The translations under genes were made by a program, and so were the position numbers. The notes under the pieces were generated by a model. It saw only the letters and a program-made list of their open reading frames with translations, was not told where the DNA came from and searched no databases. Of a stretch of 64,000 nucleotides of DNA, positions 38,401 through 54,613 are shown piece after piece. The DNA comes from Hypomesus transpacificus (Eukaryota; Chordata; Actinopteri; Osmeriformes; Osmeridae). How positions within the stretch are numbered: the stretch's first letter is position 1; the number at the start of each line of letters is the position of its first letter. The stretch is taken from assembly GCF_021917145.1 (NCBI RefSeq), contig NC_061082.1, positions 19,462,413 through 19,526,412 on the forward strand, read 5' to 3'.

Positions 38401-39455
38401 TACAGTGATGCGGCATTAAGGGTTCTAGAGGAGTTCAGTAAGTGCCGACTGTCTTGTTGCTCGGCAGTCCTGCCGGATGCCCTGAACATGCGGATCCGCC
38501 TGCGTCTCATGGAGCTGAACAGGGCCGTGTGCCTAGAGTGCCCCGAGGTCCAGGTGCCCTGGTTCCACGAGCGCTACTGCCAGCAGCTGCAGAAGAGAGG
38601 CTCCACCAGCCCAGTCCAGCAGCAGGTCCACAGGATGCTGGGAGAGGTCCTTGGTGGTATCAACTGTGCTAAAGTAGCAGTGGTGGCCCCATACTTCTAT
38701 ACAGTCGGTGAGCTACACACATTCCAGCTTGAGCTTCATTTCTATGTCACCCCGCTATCTGTTTTTACAAGCCAGGTCACCAAGGGCTGCCAAGCTGAAC
38801 CATTTTAATATCTACAGAAGCTTGAGTCCATCTTAACTGGCTCGATGCAAACCCACGGTGTGCACAGCTGGATGTAGGATTTCAAGAAGCATTCTTCTTT
38901 GGATTCCCAGGCTTTGAGTGTATCCTGGACAGACACCACAAGCCGATACCCTACTGTGATTCGAGCCAGCTGCAGATCTCTGATTTTGGAAAAGTCCGCT
39001 GGGAATCCAACTCACCAGGGCAAGACACGATGGAACTGCCCCCTGGGCAGGACAGGAAGGAACTGCCCCCTGGAGCTCAACGGTAAAAACAGGGAAAACA
39101 GTCTAATTTCTGTGTCATTGGTGATGTACTAAGACTTTGCTTCTCGTAACTGTTTACAGCGTTGCCGTGGACTTCCTGGATTCTAAATCCTTTTGCAAAA
39201 ACTCCCGTCATATGAAAGGGGAAGCTGTGATGAGAAAACGACATCTTGAAATACTGGGATATCATGTTGTACAGGTACAGTATGTAGCAATGCATGCAGT
39301 CTCCTCCAAATATACACTGACTATTGAGAAGGTCTGTTGCTAAGGTATGGTTTAATCAACAGATCCCTCATTTTGAATGGAATTCTATGGAGCTGTCCAC
39401 ACAGGATGCTTGGAAGGAATATTTAAAAAAGAAGATATTTACGGATTTGCCTTGA
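35484..39455 (+). CDS. fastkd1: FAST kinase domain-containing protein 1, mitochondrial
   Basis: FASTKD proteins act on mitochondrial RNA; FASTKD1 has been linked to ND3 mRNA abundance. Thirteen coding exons join in frame to 872 residues: 35484-35914, 36036-36104, 36227-36352, 36435-36833, 36977-37087, 37198-37329, 37413-37899, 37988-38102, 38187-38315, 38468-38707, 38911-39082, 39160-39274 and 39363-39455. Family landmarks include RSHPQFLSLRVLAENK, SLSKFAVCLGDQH, KLFVALGPMAG, AVLPQCNLNDLNT, LNYDPPGVDE, RLMELNRAVCLECPE and EVLGGINC. The C-terminal RAP domain includes FLDSKSFCKNSRHMKG, then MRKRHLEILGYHVVQ and IPHFEWNSMEL. The N-terminus is Arg-rich and lacks acids for its first 50 residues, as in a mitochondrial presequence, and holds an imperfect tandem repeat of the type RGALHRGALNRRALHGGAQ. 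The gene converges on klhl41. Confidence 0.95.
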
Positions 39456-39864
39456 GACAATAGTTGCTTTCCCTACTGAGCTGTGAGAGACTCTTCAACG
39501 GGGTTCTGATTAAGTGTTCCTTATTTTCTCAAGAAATCCAAGAGTTTAAATGAGGCTACTTCACACAGACTGCCAAGTGGAATGCTTTTATATAAATTGC
39601 TGTATTCATCAACTGATATTAAAAGTTTGTTACAAATCAAAACCCGGGTCCATGGATTGGTGCTGGTCCACTGCATATTCATGTTATAACAAATGAAATG
39701 TAGTAGATGTACCAGTGGATACAGGTTCCTGGCAACAAAAAAAGTGCTAACCTATTCACTATTTGCCCAATATTGGTGAAATGAGTGAAATATGCAAATC
39801 AATATAGTGCTAATCAAAAAACACTTCAAAAAAAAAAATGACGAAAGCAGCCATGTGTTTATGT

Positions 39865-42204
39865 TTACAATTTGGGCATTTTTGCTGCATTCAGACGTAT
39901 AGTCACACAGGAAGCCCCGGCGGCGTAGCGCATCTCCTTCAGCATCCCAGTCCACTGCTTGGTGTCTTCTTCATACCTGTTAAAGACACAGAAGGGACAG
40001 TTTTTTTTTTCTACAGTACAGATATGACACTTCATATGTCTGGGCAATTGGAAAATGTTGGAATATGATCCTTTTTCTGTTCTTTGGTGTGAGCGCTTAC
40101 TGCCAGATGTCGATGACTTCGGTGGGCGAACACTCCTTGTTCTCGGTCTCCATCATGGCAAAGCCTCCGACCGAGTACAGCAGCCCTCCGCAGCTGACCA
40201 GGTTCACTGAGCTTCTCTCCTGGGGGAAGTCTGGGAAGGGGACCCACCTGGAGGGAGGGCAAAGTGAAGGATCAGAGGAAACTCTCCTACGTACCGGATG
40301 CTGTTGAATACTGTCCGTATTCTCCTGGGGTTGTGACATGAACGTACTTGTTGGTCCCAAAGTCATAGGCTTCACATTCAGCTGCGAGGCCCTCTTCATT
40401 GACTCCTCCTGTCACAACAATCTGCCCCTTGTGAATGACACACCCAAACATGGCTCTCGGCGTTTTCATAGAAGCCAACTCCTTCCATTCGGACTTCTTG
40501 TGGTTGTATGCAAACAACTTATTGATTGCCTTGCTGATATGAGGAGAGAGATGGACATGGTAATGTAGATATCCTGGAGCGATTTGTTTGAGATGTTGAA
40601 AAGCTTTAAATGACTAAAGGTAATCTTACTTTTCATCAGTTTTCCCTCCGATACAATACACGAGGCCATTCTCAGAGACGACACTATGTCCATGAATTCT
40701 CAGCGGCAACTTTTTGGTTTCAGACCACTTCATTTTGCTGTACAGACCGACAGGGACATATATACTTTAACACTGACAACACTGCCACATGCAGGTTTAA
40801 CAAGATAAAATAATGGTATAACAAAAGTGATCTAAGTGTTCCATACTTACTCAGTATCATAACACACAACTGAGTCCAGAGACTCGTTGGACTGGAGGTC
40901 TTTGCCAGCTACAGCGAAGATGAGATTTTCAAATTCACCCATACTGAACAAACATCTAGGGGAGGGCATTGGTGGCAGAGCTGTCCAATCAGCAGCCAGG
41001 CTGTCCAGCTGCGAAAAAAAGACAAATCTATTAGTCCTTTATTTAAAGATATAAGATATTATTAGATATGATTTATTGTATTCATCAAGGGTATTCTTGT
41101 CCATTGAAAAGAGATGACCTGATAGAAGTAGCACTGTAACGGAGCATCTTTCTCGTCCTCGTCTACGAACAGTCCTCCCAGGACATACAGGTGATTCTTC
41201 TTCGTCGCTAAGCTCACGTGGTTGCGCGGTATCAGCTCCGCCATGGCGGTCAGGAAGCATTCGTTCTCAATCCCGTCGTAGGCCACAGCGGCCGTGTCGT
41301 TGAGCATCAGGATCAAATCCCTGCCGTACATGCCGTGTCTACGGGTATCGTTCAGGTATCTAGGCAACACGCTGTCCTCTCCTCCTTCCTCTCCTCCTTC
41401 CTTCTTCTCAGGCAGTTTTCCAGCGAAAGCATCCTTGATGACTTTGATTTTCTTGACCAGCTCAGGATCCGACTTGATGATGTCGTCTTTCTCCACTTTC
41501 TCGTTGAAGTACTTCTCAGGGAGCAAGCGAAAGCGGATGCAGTCGAAGGCCTCACCTAAGCTCTTGAGGTTGTTCTCCTTGTCTTTCCTGATCCATTTCA
41601 TCAGGGACTCGAACACGACCTCCTCCTTTTCTACGTTCAGAGAGTCAGCTCCGATGATGGCCAGGAGTTCAGGCGCAGTAAGCTCAAACAGTTCCTCCTC
41701 CTTGGCCAGGGTTTCAAATCTGTCTGCTGTATAGTCCCGGGCAGCCAGTGCCAGGCGTGGGGCGTTGAGCACCAGGCCCAGTCTAAACATAGCTAGACAG
41801 TTGGTGGGTGACAGTTTCTTCTGCAGGTAATTCACACACACAGTGAACACAGACGGGATCTGAAAACGGCTTGCCATGGCCAAGATGTCCTGTACATTGT
41901 CGTCTGTGATGTCAATCTCTGCTGAATACAAGTAATTGATTATCATCTCCAGTATCGTGGGGTCCAAGTTCTCCATGGAAAACTCTTTATTTGTGTCTAT
42001 TTCTTTGCCATCCTCTGAGAAATAAAGCTCTCTGAAGTAAGGGCTGCAGGCTGCCAAGATGAGTTTATGGCAAGGCAGGCTCCGGTCTCCTACATTCAGA
42101 ATGCAGTCAATGAACTTGTTTTCTTTCAGCAGCTCCTTGAGGCCATCCTGAAGTAAGGTGCTCTGAAACAGACGCAGATCTTCCTTCATGCTTTTAGGAT
42201 CCAT
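39865..42204 (-). CDS. klhl41: Kelch-like protein 41 (sarcosin)
   Basis: KLHL41 is a muscle BTB-Kelch protein, a Cullin-3 adaptor and stabiliser of thin-filament partners such as nebulin. Six exons join in frame to 598 residues (human 606): 41119-42204, 40851-41008, 40630-40737, 40348-40533, 40101-40247 and 39865-39976. The first exon encodes the BTB domain ([20 protein letters not shown], then [17 protein letters not shown]), the BACK domain ([27 protein letters not shown]) and a [11 protein letters not shown] acidic/basic insert. Kelch blades follow ([52 protein letters not shown]), ending LNAAKMPKL. Numerous residue-for-residue matches to mammalian KLHL41 and its place between fastkd1 and bbs5 make the call firm. 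The start is the ATG at 42202-42204; [13 protein letters not shown] follows, as in orthologues. Confidence 0.96.
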
Positions 42205-43219
42205 GTTGGAGGAGACGGGACAGAGGATCAGACGAGAATGACTGTCCTGGCTGGACCTGACTGAGAACTATAGACTGCCAGGTCTCTGCAGCCTTTTCAA
42301 TATAACCAGGACCCTCTAAGTATAGCCCCCCACCCTATCCTGGAAGAATTCAGGGAAGCCAAATCGGAAAAGTGCCCGCATCACACAGCTGTCACAGAGT
42401 GAAAGAACAACTGTGAACCCTGTCATCCTGGCAGTTAGTTCTAACAATGTAACATGACTACACTCAAGTGTCATAGAGGTTTGAGTGAAAAACAGTTACA
42501 CAACCCACATATGATATGGAGTAGATTCAAATATGTGACATGATTCTGACAACTTGATTCAAGAGTTGATTTGACTGAACTACAAATCGTCAAGATATCT
42601 CTAGAGTGATCACTTGTTCATGCGTAGACATGACTGAAGCCTTCTTTAAGGCCGGGGATTCTTGGTGAGTGAAAACCCCAATGAGCAAGTTTTATATTTA
42701 AATATGAGTGGATTTCCAAGGAACTGACCTTCCTCTGTGAGGTCAGGTAGCAGCTGCTGGGACAACAAGTGACAGCATGTCCTCTTCAACCATTTGTAAA
42801 ATACTTGAGCCCCTCTGACAGTTTTGAAAATAGCCCAGAATCATTGTTCATAGAACAACTGACACGGATAATGATCAGTCAAGACAAGATATTTATCTGC
42901 CTTCTTAAACTCTTTAGATAAACTGAAAAATAGCATGGTTTTATTCATTCTATTCATTTACAAATTACATTTTATGTACAAAACATACAGTTTGTATTTC
43001 TCATCGCAAGTTCCTGATTACAGAATTATTTCACCAAACATTTTTACACTAACAGTAGCTAAAATGTTATATTTAAAATAAAACTTAAGTTAGACATACA
43101 CAGTAAATTAAACTATGGCGTGAAATACCTGATATTTGTACATACATTGACACATTCACTACATCACTGATTACTACATCATGTGAGTCTCATGTGAAAA
43201 AGCTGTGCTTGATCTTCCT
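42205..43219. other. klhl41 upstream region and bbs5 3' UTR
   Basis: No gene was seen. The left part should hold the muscle-specific klhl41 promoter; no MEF2 or E-box cluster was identified with confidence. The right part is bbs5 3' UTR, with a minus-strand AATAAA at 42940-42945 as a plausible polyadenylation signal. Confidence 0.45.
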
Positions 43220-47098
<3,879 letters not shown>

Positions 47099-47286
47099 GG
47101 TTTCAGACTTTGCAAATGTTTTCAGTCGTGTCGATAATCTTCTTACGATAAGACAGTTAGGTTAGCCTTGTCAATTATCTTGCTAGCTTTCAATACCAGA
47201 TTATGCGTCCGTGTATCGCCATAGTAACAGACGGCAAGCCCAAGGGACAAGCTGTTTTCTCCGTTTTATTATTAAAAACACATTAA
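47099..47286 (-). promoter_or_regulatory. bbs5: Probable bbs5 5' UTR and promoter
   Basis: This is the 188 bp between the bbs5 start codon and a transposable element. It contains TAGGTTAGCC and TTGCTAGC words but no TATA box. An X-box (RFX site), expected for ciliary genes, was not found by eye. Confidence 0.35.
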
Positions 47287-48868
47287 AGGGGCAATTGACT
47301 GTTTTTTGGGGGTATTTCACACTGTTCCTTAAGGTCTCCGAATAGGGTATGTAACATTGGTTGGGTTGAAAATGGCCCGGGTGCTGTTCTATGCCCTCTG
47401 ACAGATCCTCTGAAATGTTCCCGGGAAAAAACACTAACCTTTCTCCTTTTATGGTATTCTCATTAATATTTAGATAAGCTGCGCGCTGATTGGTTGGTTA
47501 TCAACGAGTGAAGCTGGGAGCAAAAACGCAACACGGCCAACAGCAGCACTTGCTGAAACACCAAAGTTGGAGACTTGAAATAAAAACGCGCAAATAAATC
47601 TATTGTGTCTACACAACACTGTTTTCAAAAGATTGACTATATATCATTTGAAATGATAACATTACTTGTTTCCACTTCTGTTGTTGAAGCAAACTGGATT
47701 GACTTAGGTGGGTAGAACGTTAGGCTACAGCTTAGCAACCAAACCATATCGTGATTCTACTCAGCTTCAGTTAGCTAGCTAAGCTAGCTCTAGATATCTT
47801 GCTGTAAAATAACATGACAAAGATCTGGACAAACATGCATCGTGAGTTGTAGATTTTCATTACACAGGTTATTTATTGGAATGAAACACAGTCAGGAACA
47901 TGAATCAACGTTAGCCCCATTGCCAAAAACTAGGCTAAATTATCACACATTCTATGCTCTTGCGTCAACTAGCAAGCCAAACTTGTTTACATGCCTACAG
48001 TCTAGGTGTTACTAGTAACAGTTAGTAGCAATGCTAACGTATCCTGTATCTAAAACCTGCCTTTCTCCAGTTCTTTCAAATAGATTACCGCGTGACAGGC
48101 GTTAGCAATAAGCAGCTAGTCTAGCTAGAGTCATTTGATGTGTGTAGAAACGTATTTAGCATTCTACCTGGTATGCTATACAGGAAACGTTAGCATTGCT
48201 AATAACTGTTAGCACAACATCATACTGTCCTTATAGCTTGCGGTTGCAATGAGCATACGGTTGGAACAGCACCTCTTTCCAGGTTCAGCTTCCTAGCATA
48301 TCCTGCTTGAAATTGTCCAAGGTTGTCAAAACTGTCTTGGGTGAAATGTTCAGAGCAAATGAATGATTGAGTGTCTAACTTCGCCGGAATCTTCTCGTAG
48401 ACAACACCAGCCATGCCTGTTGAATGTTTGGCTCCTTGGGAAGACTGTGAGTGTTAGCCTTCCCTGTACAGCCTGGAACACAGCATTTACGACCGTGGTC
48501 CATTTTCAATATCCTTGTTATAATTCAAAACGTTCTTCTTTGTAATTCCTTATAAGTAGCCTACACAGAGCAGCGCGCAGCTAAACTAGTATCGGAGATA
48601 GACGCTACCTCTGGCTGGTCTGGATGTAAATTCTGGGGCGTGACAAAGATACAGACCAGAGCCAATAAGAGGGCGATCACCGGTCCTACGTAGGACCTGT
48701 GGCTTTGTTGAAAAGCTAGCGTTTTACAGCCAAATTTTTTCTTTTTGAGATTTGAATAGGAAAGAGGTGTCAATGGACTTTTATATTCACGGTATGTTCA
48801 GTTTACCCTCCGAACTGTCGTTTTTCAACAATGACGAGGTAAAATCGGTTTTGCAGTCAATGGCCCCT
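47287..48868. mobile_element. TTAA-flanked DNA transposon with THAP remnant, Kolobok-like
   Basis: The 1582 bp element begins AGGGGCAATTGACTG and ends CAGTCAATGGCCCCT, a 15 bp terminal inverted repeat with one mismatch, and each end is bordered by TTAA (47283-47286 and 48869-48872). On the minus strand it carries the start of a THAP zinc-finger gene. TTAA duplications plus a THAP-containing transposase are known features of the Kolobok superfamily, so that is the favoured class. The catalytic part of the transposase was not found, so this is an internally deleted copy. Confidence 0.8.
48259..48503 (-). pseudogene. THAP-domain first exon of the transposon, frameshifted
   Basis: From the ATG at 48501-48503 the frame gives MDHGRKCCVPGCTGKANTHS, the CxxxC half of a THAP finger, then LPKEPNIQQAWL. 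After about 34 codons the frame is lost. The next frame gives VYEKIPAKLDTQSFICSEHF, which supplies the C..H half of the C2CH finger, followed by DSF and AVPT. One base therefore appears to be missing near 48404-48408. The segment ends at a donor-like ACC gtatgc (48253-48258). THAP domains bind DNA. As read, the protein would stop early, so this copy is non-functional unless the base is a sequencing error. Confidence 0.8.
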
Positions 48869-48872
48869 TTAA

Positions 48873-49616
48873 AAACATTCACTTCCAAAAAATAATTCAG
48901 AGGTAATATCAAAAGGAGTGATTAATATCAGATTTAGGGTTTGTAGCTTTTTCACAAAGTATCAGCATTTCCAATCAACATTTTAAAACACTTTACTAAT
49001 GAAAATGTTAACTTTGCATAGACAGTTAAAAGATTGATATTGTATCTTGCTCAGATGATTTTGTGCAACCCCCCCCCCCCCCCCCCCCAAAGAAAAAGAA
49101 ACAGATACTGAATCAGATTATTACTCAACTAATACAGATTTACAAACTACACAAATGTTAAATGTTTTGCAATCATTGAGGAAAAACATCTGTCTATCAG
49201 CATGCTCTTGTATGGCTCAGAGGTGTCAGAATATGCATTACTGTAACAAAAGGGTAAAAAGGTATGGTAATAGCTTTCTATCTAAGCCAAACAAATGTTT
49301 TACTCTAAAATTATAACTCTATTTTAAATGTGCATAATGTTGAGGTAAGAGTTTGATCACTGAAAGCAGGGTAGTCACATTAATAAAAAATATATGATCA
49401 ATTTGCATTTACTTCAGTTTTGTACAGCACCGTGATATTTCTGCAAATTGCATAAAGAATGTTTTTCCCAGAGCGATATTTCATGAGCAGTTATAAAGCC
49501 ACACCATTAAACAACACAGGAGACCATCAGAAGTTGAATACTGTTCGAAGAGGCCTGTCCACGTTTGGCTGGAAAGATTCTTCAGATGAGAGAATTCGTT
49601 GTTTTTTCTTCAGTCT
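48873..49616. other. Spacer and collagen gene 3' UTR
   Basis: AT-rich, with a C run at about 49070-49088. No gene was recognised. The right part should be the 3' UTR of the collagen XXVIII gene. Confidence 0.5.
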
Positions 49617-52600
49617 TTAGCCAGCTGTGAAGATAAAGAAGATAATTTAACCTAACAAGACGTTCACAGAACCGAGATTTCTCTGAGGGTACACAGAAAT
49701 GGGACTCACCTGTTCTAGACAGAACACACGTTCTCTTGCACTCCTCCTCTGTCTCGTAGCGGTTAGCATTCCCGTCACAGCCTCCAAACCAGAACTGTGC
49801 ACAGGCATTGGCCTGCTTGTCATAGTACCACTGGATGATGTAATCTCTACACGGGCCTTGGTCCAAACTCAGTTTGCAACGGGGATCCAGAGGAGCCAAC
49901 ACTGACAGAGCAACAGAGAAGGAGAGACACAGTTTTCAAAGTAAAAGTCCCAACAGGGTTGATCTTTGGGTTGTTGTTATGTGTGTCATGGTGATTAGTG
50001 GGGGGTACCAACCTTTGGGCTGGACAGGAATGACAACAGGACGCAAATGACTGTGGACCGACCCTGAGGGTGACACTGAGGGCGACCCTGAGGATGAGCC
50101 TAAGGATGAGCCTGAGGAGGATGAGGAGGAGGATGAGGAGGATGATGATGAGGAGGATGTAGAGAGCACCCCCGTGGAGGAGGAACTTTCCCTGACAGGC
50201 AGGCTGGCGACCGTCTTGTTCACCACGGCAACATGGCCACTTCCTCTCACATGGGTCACATGGGTCCTCAAGTCGAGATCTTCACCGTCCTCTTCTCCCT
50301 CCTCCACCTGGACGGGAACAATGGCATGCACACACACACACACACACAGATATACATGCACACACACAGACATACACATACACACACCCATTTAATGAAA
50401 GAACGCCCCCAATTCTTGTCTGAACTCCTACGTTTCCCTCCAACACGACTTTGATTGGCAGTGGTTTCACAAAATAAGCTAAGGAGAAAGGCCTGCTTTG
50501 CTGAAGGCGATGGTCGTGAGCAGGATTGCTGGAAGATAATTGTCTGGAAAGTAGCTGCACGCTCCAGAAATGTAACATTTGCATTCCACAGAACTGAGCT
50601 GTGTTGCTAATCTCTCATTATCTTACGCAACATGTTTATACGGAACAAAACCTTTCATTCTTTACTGAAATAATCCTACCATTTGTACCTTTACCACATT
50701 CTACACTGAAATCAAGAATGTATAGAATGATATTCCATGTATGTTTTATGATACAGGCTCTGACGAGACAGGGGAAGAGGTTAGATGTGTTTTCCTGATG
50801 GTAGACATGCACATTAACAGCATAGAACAGACCTTGGCTGGGAGTGGACCAGCGTTGATGGGCAGGGCGAAGTTATCTCCTCGCCCACGAATGTGGGTCT
50901 GGGTGTTGGTGCGTCTCTGGACCTCCTCCTGGTAGTTGTCATAGCCGCTGTTGCCGTGGCCATTGTTGCCATTTCCACTGATTCCATAGCCGTTATTCCC
51001 AAAGCCGTTGTAATGGGCGTTGTCATGGCCGCTGCCATGGCTGTCCCCTGTGTGTCCATGGTTTCCATTTCCGTAACCGTTTCCGTTGGTGATGCGGTTG
51101 TACACAGAATTGGCTCACAAGTTTGGACTCCAAGGCTAAACAAGTTTAAAAAAAGAGATTTTACAATAAAACTCAATTATATTACACAGAATATTTTCAA
51201 ACCTGAATGAGAACTCTTGACTTGACCAACTGTGGGTGACCCTCTTTCAATGTGTTTAGGTTCAAATTCAGTGTCTCTACATTTGCCTCTACCCACAGCT
51301 GTGAAGCATGGTGACGTATCGGTGTTGTGGCCATCACCTGGGAGGGTGTTGAAGTCATCAATGAGGAACATGTGTTCACTGTCAGGATCCGAGGCGATGA
51401 GGTTCAGCTCTCTCAGGAACTCGGTCTGGGTGATGTCAGAGCTGTTGACGATGCCCAGAGCGTACATCTCGATGTTGGCGGCGTGCGCCTCCCTCACAGC
51501 CATCTCCAGCTTCACAGACTCCCGCTTGTCCGTCTGTCCGTCGGTGATGACGATGGCCACCTTACTGACCCCCGTCCTGGCGCTGAAGAAGGCCTCCTGG
51601 GTGGCCTTCCTGATGGCCGTCCCTGTGTAGGTGCCCTCGCCCATGTACGGCATCTTCCGGATGGCCTGCTTGACGTCTTGTTTGGTCATGTAGCGGGCCA
51701 GGTTGAACTCCAGGTGGACGTCCAGGCTGTAGAGGACCAGGCCTATCCTGGTGGCGTTGCGGCCCATCGTGGTGCGGTCCACCAGCGCCGTGACAAAGTC
51801 TTTGATGATTTCAAAGTTTTCTGGACCGACGCTCTCTGAGCTGTCAATGACAAACACCAGCTCCATCGGCCTTTCCTTGCATTTGATTCCACATCCTGTC
51901 AACAGAGCAGAACTGCTTAGTCTTTCTAACATTACAACGTTTTAGATTGTTATTCATAATATTGTTAGGTTAGGTTTGGTCATACCACAGATTTCCTTGA
52001 TAAGTTTAATAATATCTTCTCTCTGAAAAAATTGAAGTGGGAGATAAAACATTTGATATTTCGACTCATTTACATCAAATATTTTTGGGGGTGTTTACGT
52101 TTCTTAACTTACGGTTAGACCCACTTCCCCCTTTACTCCCGGTCGGCCCTGAATAGTCAGAAAGGATCCATGTTATTGTTTCATGCAATAACTGGTCAAA
52201 CCCAACAGAACAGCCCTAAAAAACGACGATCCAGGCGTGTGTGCTCCACTCACAGACTCTCCAGGAACACCAGGGTCTCCCAGGTCACCCTTGATTCCCT
52301 TCAAACCCCTCTCGCCCTGCACGCCCCGGTCACCCTACAGGGGAGTGGAGAACACTGGCTGTCAGAAAGGTTACAGGTCACTCATCTACATTTTCAATTC
52401 TTGCTCTGTATTTTTTTGTCCAAAGCGATGTACAAATAGAAAGTACAGTGGAAGATTGGAGGATTGGTTGGTCACCATGGTGCCCCCCTGTCCTACCTTT
52501 GCCCCTGGGAGCCCCTCTCCTGCTGGCCCCCTCGGCCCGTTCACACCCTGAGACCCCTGGTCACCCTGCAACACAAACCCCCCACGCGTCATCAGGTGTT

Positions 52601-54538
52601 GTACATAGGATGAACATGACTCCAGCTTTCCCCCCACAATCGTGTCGTCTAATTGTCCACCTCAGTCACTTTCAAAATGTAATTTCTTTCTGTAATCTGA
52701 GTCAGTTAAGATACAATTATGACTACGTTCAGAGTGTTATTCATGGAATGGTCTGTTTCGTACACACCTTTGGCCCTTGCAGACCCTCTCCTGGGGGTCC
52801 GGCAGGGCCTGAGGGCCCTGGCCTTCCAATGTTACCCTGGAAACCAAGGACGCTACAGTTATCAGAAGGCAAAACAGAAACCATAGGACGAGACAGGTTC
52901 GACAGGCCACAGACTCTGTCTGGGGAAGATGGAATCTTAAATGCCTGTCACAGATCAACTTGATATGTATGTCACGAATTACGCCCCCATATGACCTTTG
53001 ATCAACTAATTACGGTCCATCGCTGCCAATCTCTGTCTAATATATATCCTATGTCAGAGATGTCAACATAGCTCAGGGTTAAGAGCTGTTAATACTTGTT
53101 TCATGGTGTGCAGATGAGTCATGAATATCAAACACTGCATCATGTTCTTACCGGAGGCCCTTGCACACCCTCTCCTGTTGGGCCGGGCAAACCTGGCAAC
53201 CCTCTGAACCCAACGTCTCCCTTTGGCCCTGGAATACCAACCCCCTCAGGTCCTGGCTCCCCTGTCAGCCCAGGCAGGCCTGGGGGGCCCTGGCAACAGC
53301 AAACCAAACCAGTCAACAACAGAATAAGAGATGTGATGCAACAGTAGATGGCAGAGATGTGATGGGTTACTGTGAGTGGGAGGTATTGGGAATGAATGGA
53401 TGATGTATTATTGGTTCGTGGGGTGGGCTCATTGGAGCACTCACCACAGGACCAGGGTACCCTTCTCCTTTAGGCCCAAACGGACCTGAAGATCCTGGGT
53501 TACCACGATCCCCCTGGTGAAAACAGAAGACATGTATATTATGTACCATATGGTCACCTAGTACATGCTCACTGTCTATACGGTTCTTATGGAAGGTAAT
53601 GTATTCATTTAGCAGACGCTTTCATCCAAAGTGACGCACGGCTTCTGTGTGATGTTCGAGCACTTACCTTTGGACCAGGAAGTCCGTAGCCCGTTTCCCC
53701 AACTGGCCCAGAAGGCCCTGGCGGACCCAGGTCTCCCTGAGACAAACAAGACGAGGAAACCACAACGACGTTCATGAGACAGGATCTCACAATGCATCTC
53801 AATGGGACAGAGTTCCTATCTACAGACTAGCAGGCCTTCCTATAAGGAGCTGCAGTGAAAGACAAGGCGATGACAGATGTATGTTTGTTACCAAGGCGAT
53901 GACAGATGTATGTTTGTTACCAAGGCGATGACAGATGTATATGTGTTACCTTGGCGCCTGCCAGTGCCCGTCCTGGTAGTCCTGGCATGCCCAGACGGCC
54001 TGGTGTGCCAGGCTCTCCCTGGGGGTTAACGAGAGTTAGCAAGACTGTCACTGCCACTCTCCCCTCGAAAACACCCCCTTTATCCAAACACATGCTGAAA
54101 CTTCCAACATCCTGCCTGCAGAGGAATGTGGGCCTCTGTTTCAACTGTCTTCAACTTGCTGGTTGACCCGAGATGTTAGGATAACAGTGTAATCCATCGT
54201 GGCACAGTGAGGAGCTGCTTCTGTGATGTGTGTGTTATGGACACGTACATAAACAATGGGGGAATATTCATTCACTGGAGATCAAACATGTTCCTCTCAC
54301 CTTTGGCCCCGAAGGTCCGTTGACGCCAGGGGGTCCATGTAACCCACGGATACCCCTCTGACCCTGGTCTCCCTGTGTGCGGTAGCAAAGCGGTACGTTT
54401 TACATCAACTGCTCTCAGTGCCCACGCTGTGTCTGTTTGTGACAGAGGCTGAGGGGCTGGGACACATACCTTCTCTCCTTGGGTGCCCACCCCTGCGGCT
54501 CCCTCACTACCTCTCAGGCCAGGGAAACCAAGCTCACC

Positions 54539-54613
<75 letters not shown>

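Noticed and set aside
49070-49088. Poly-C run, and the poly-G runs elsewhere, as regulatory elements
   Set aside because: Homopolymers of this kind are common in fish introns and spacers and prone to assembly error.
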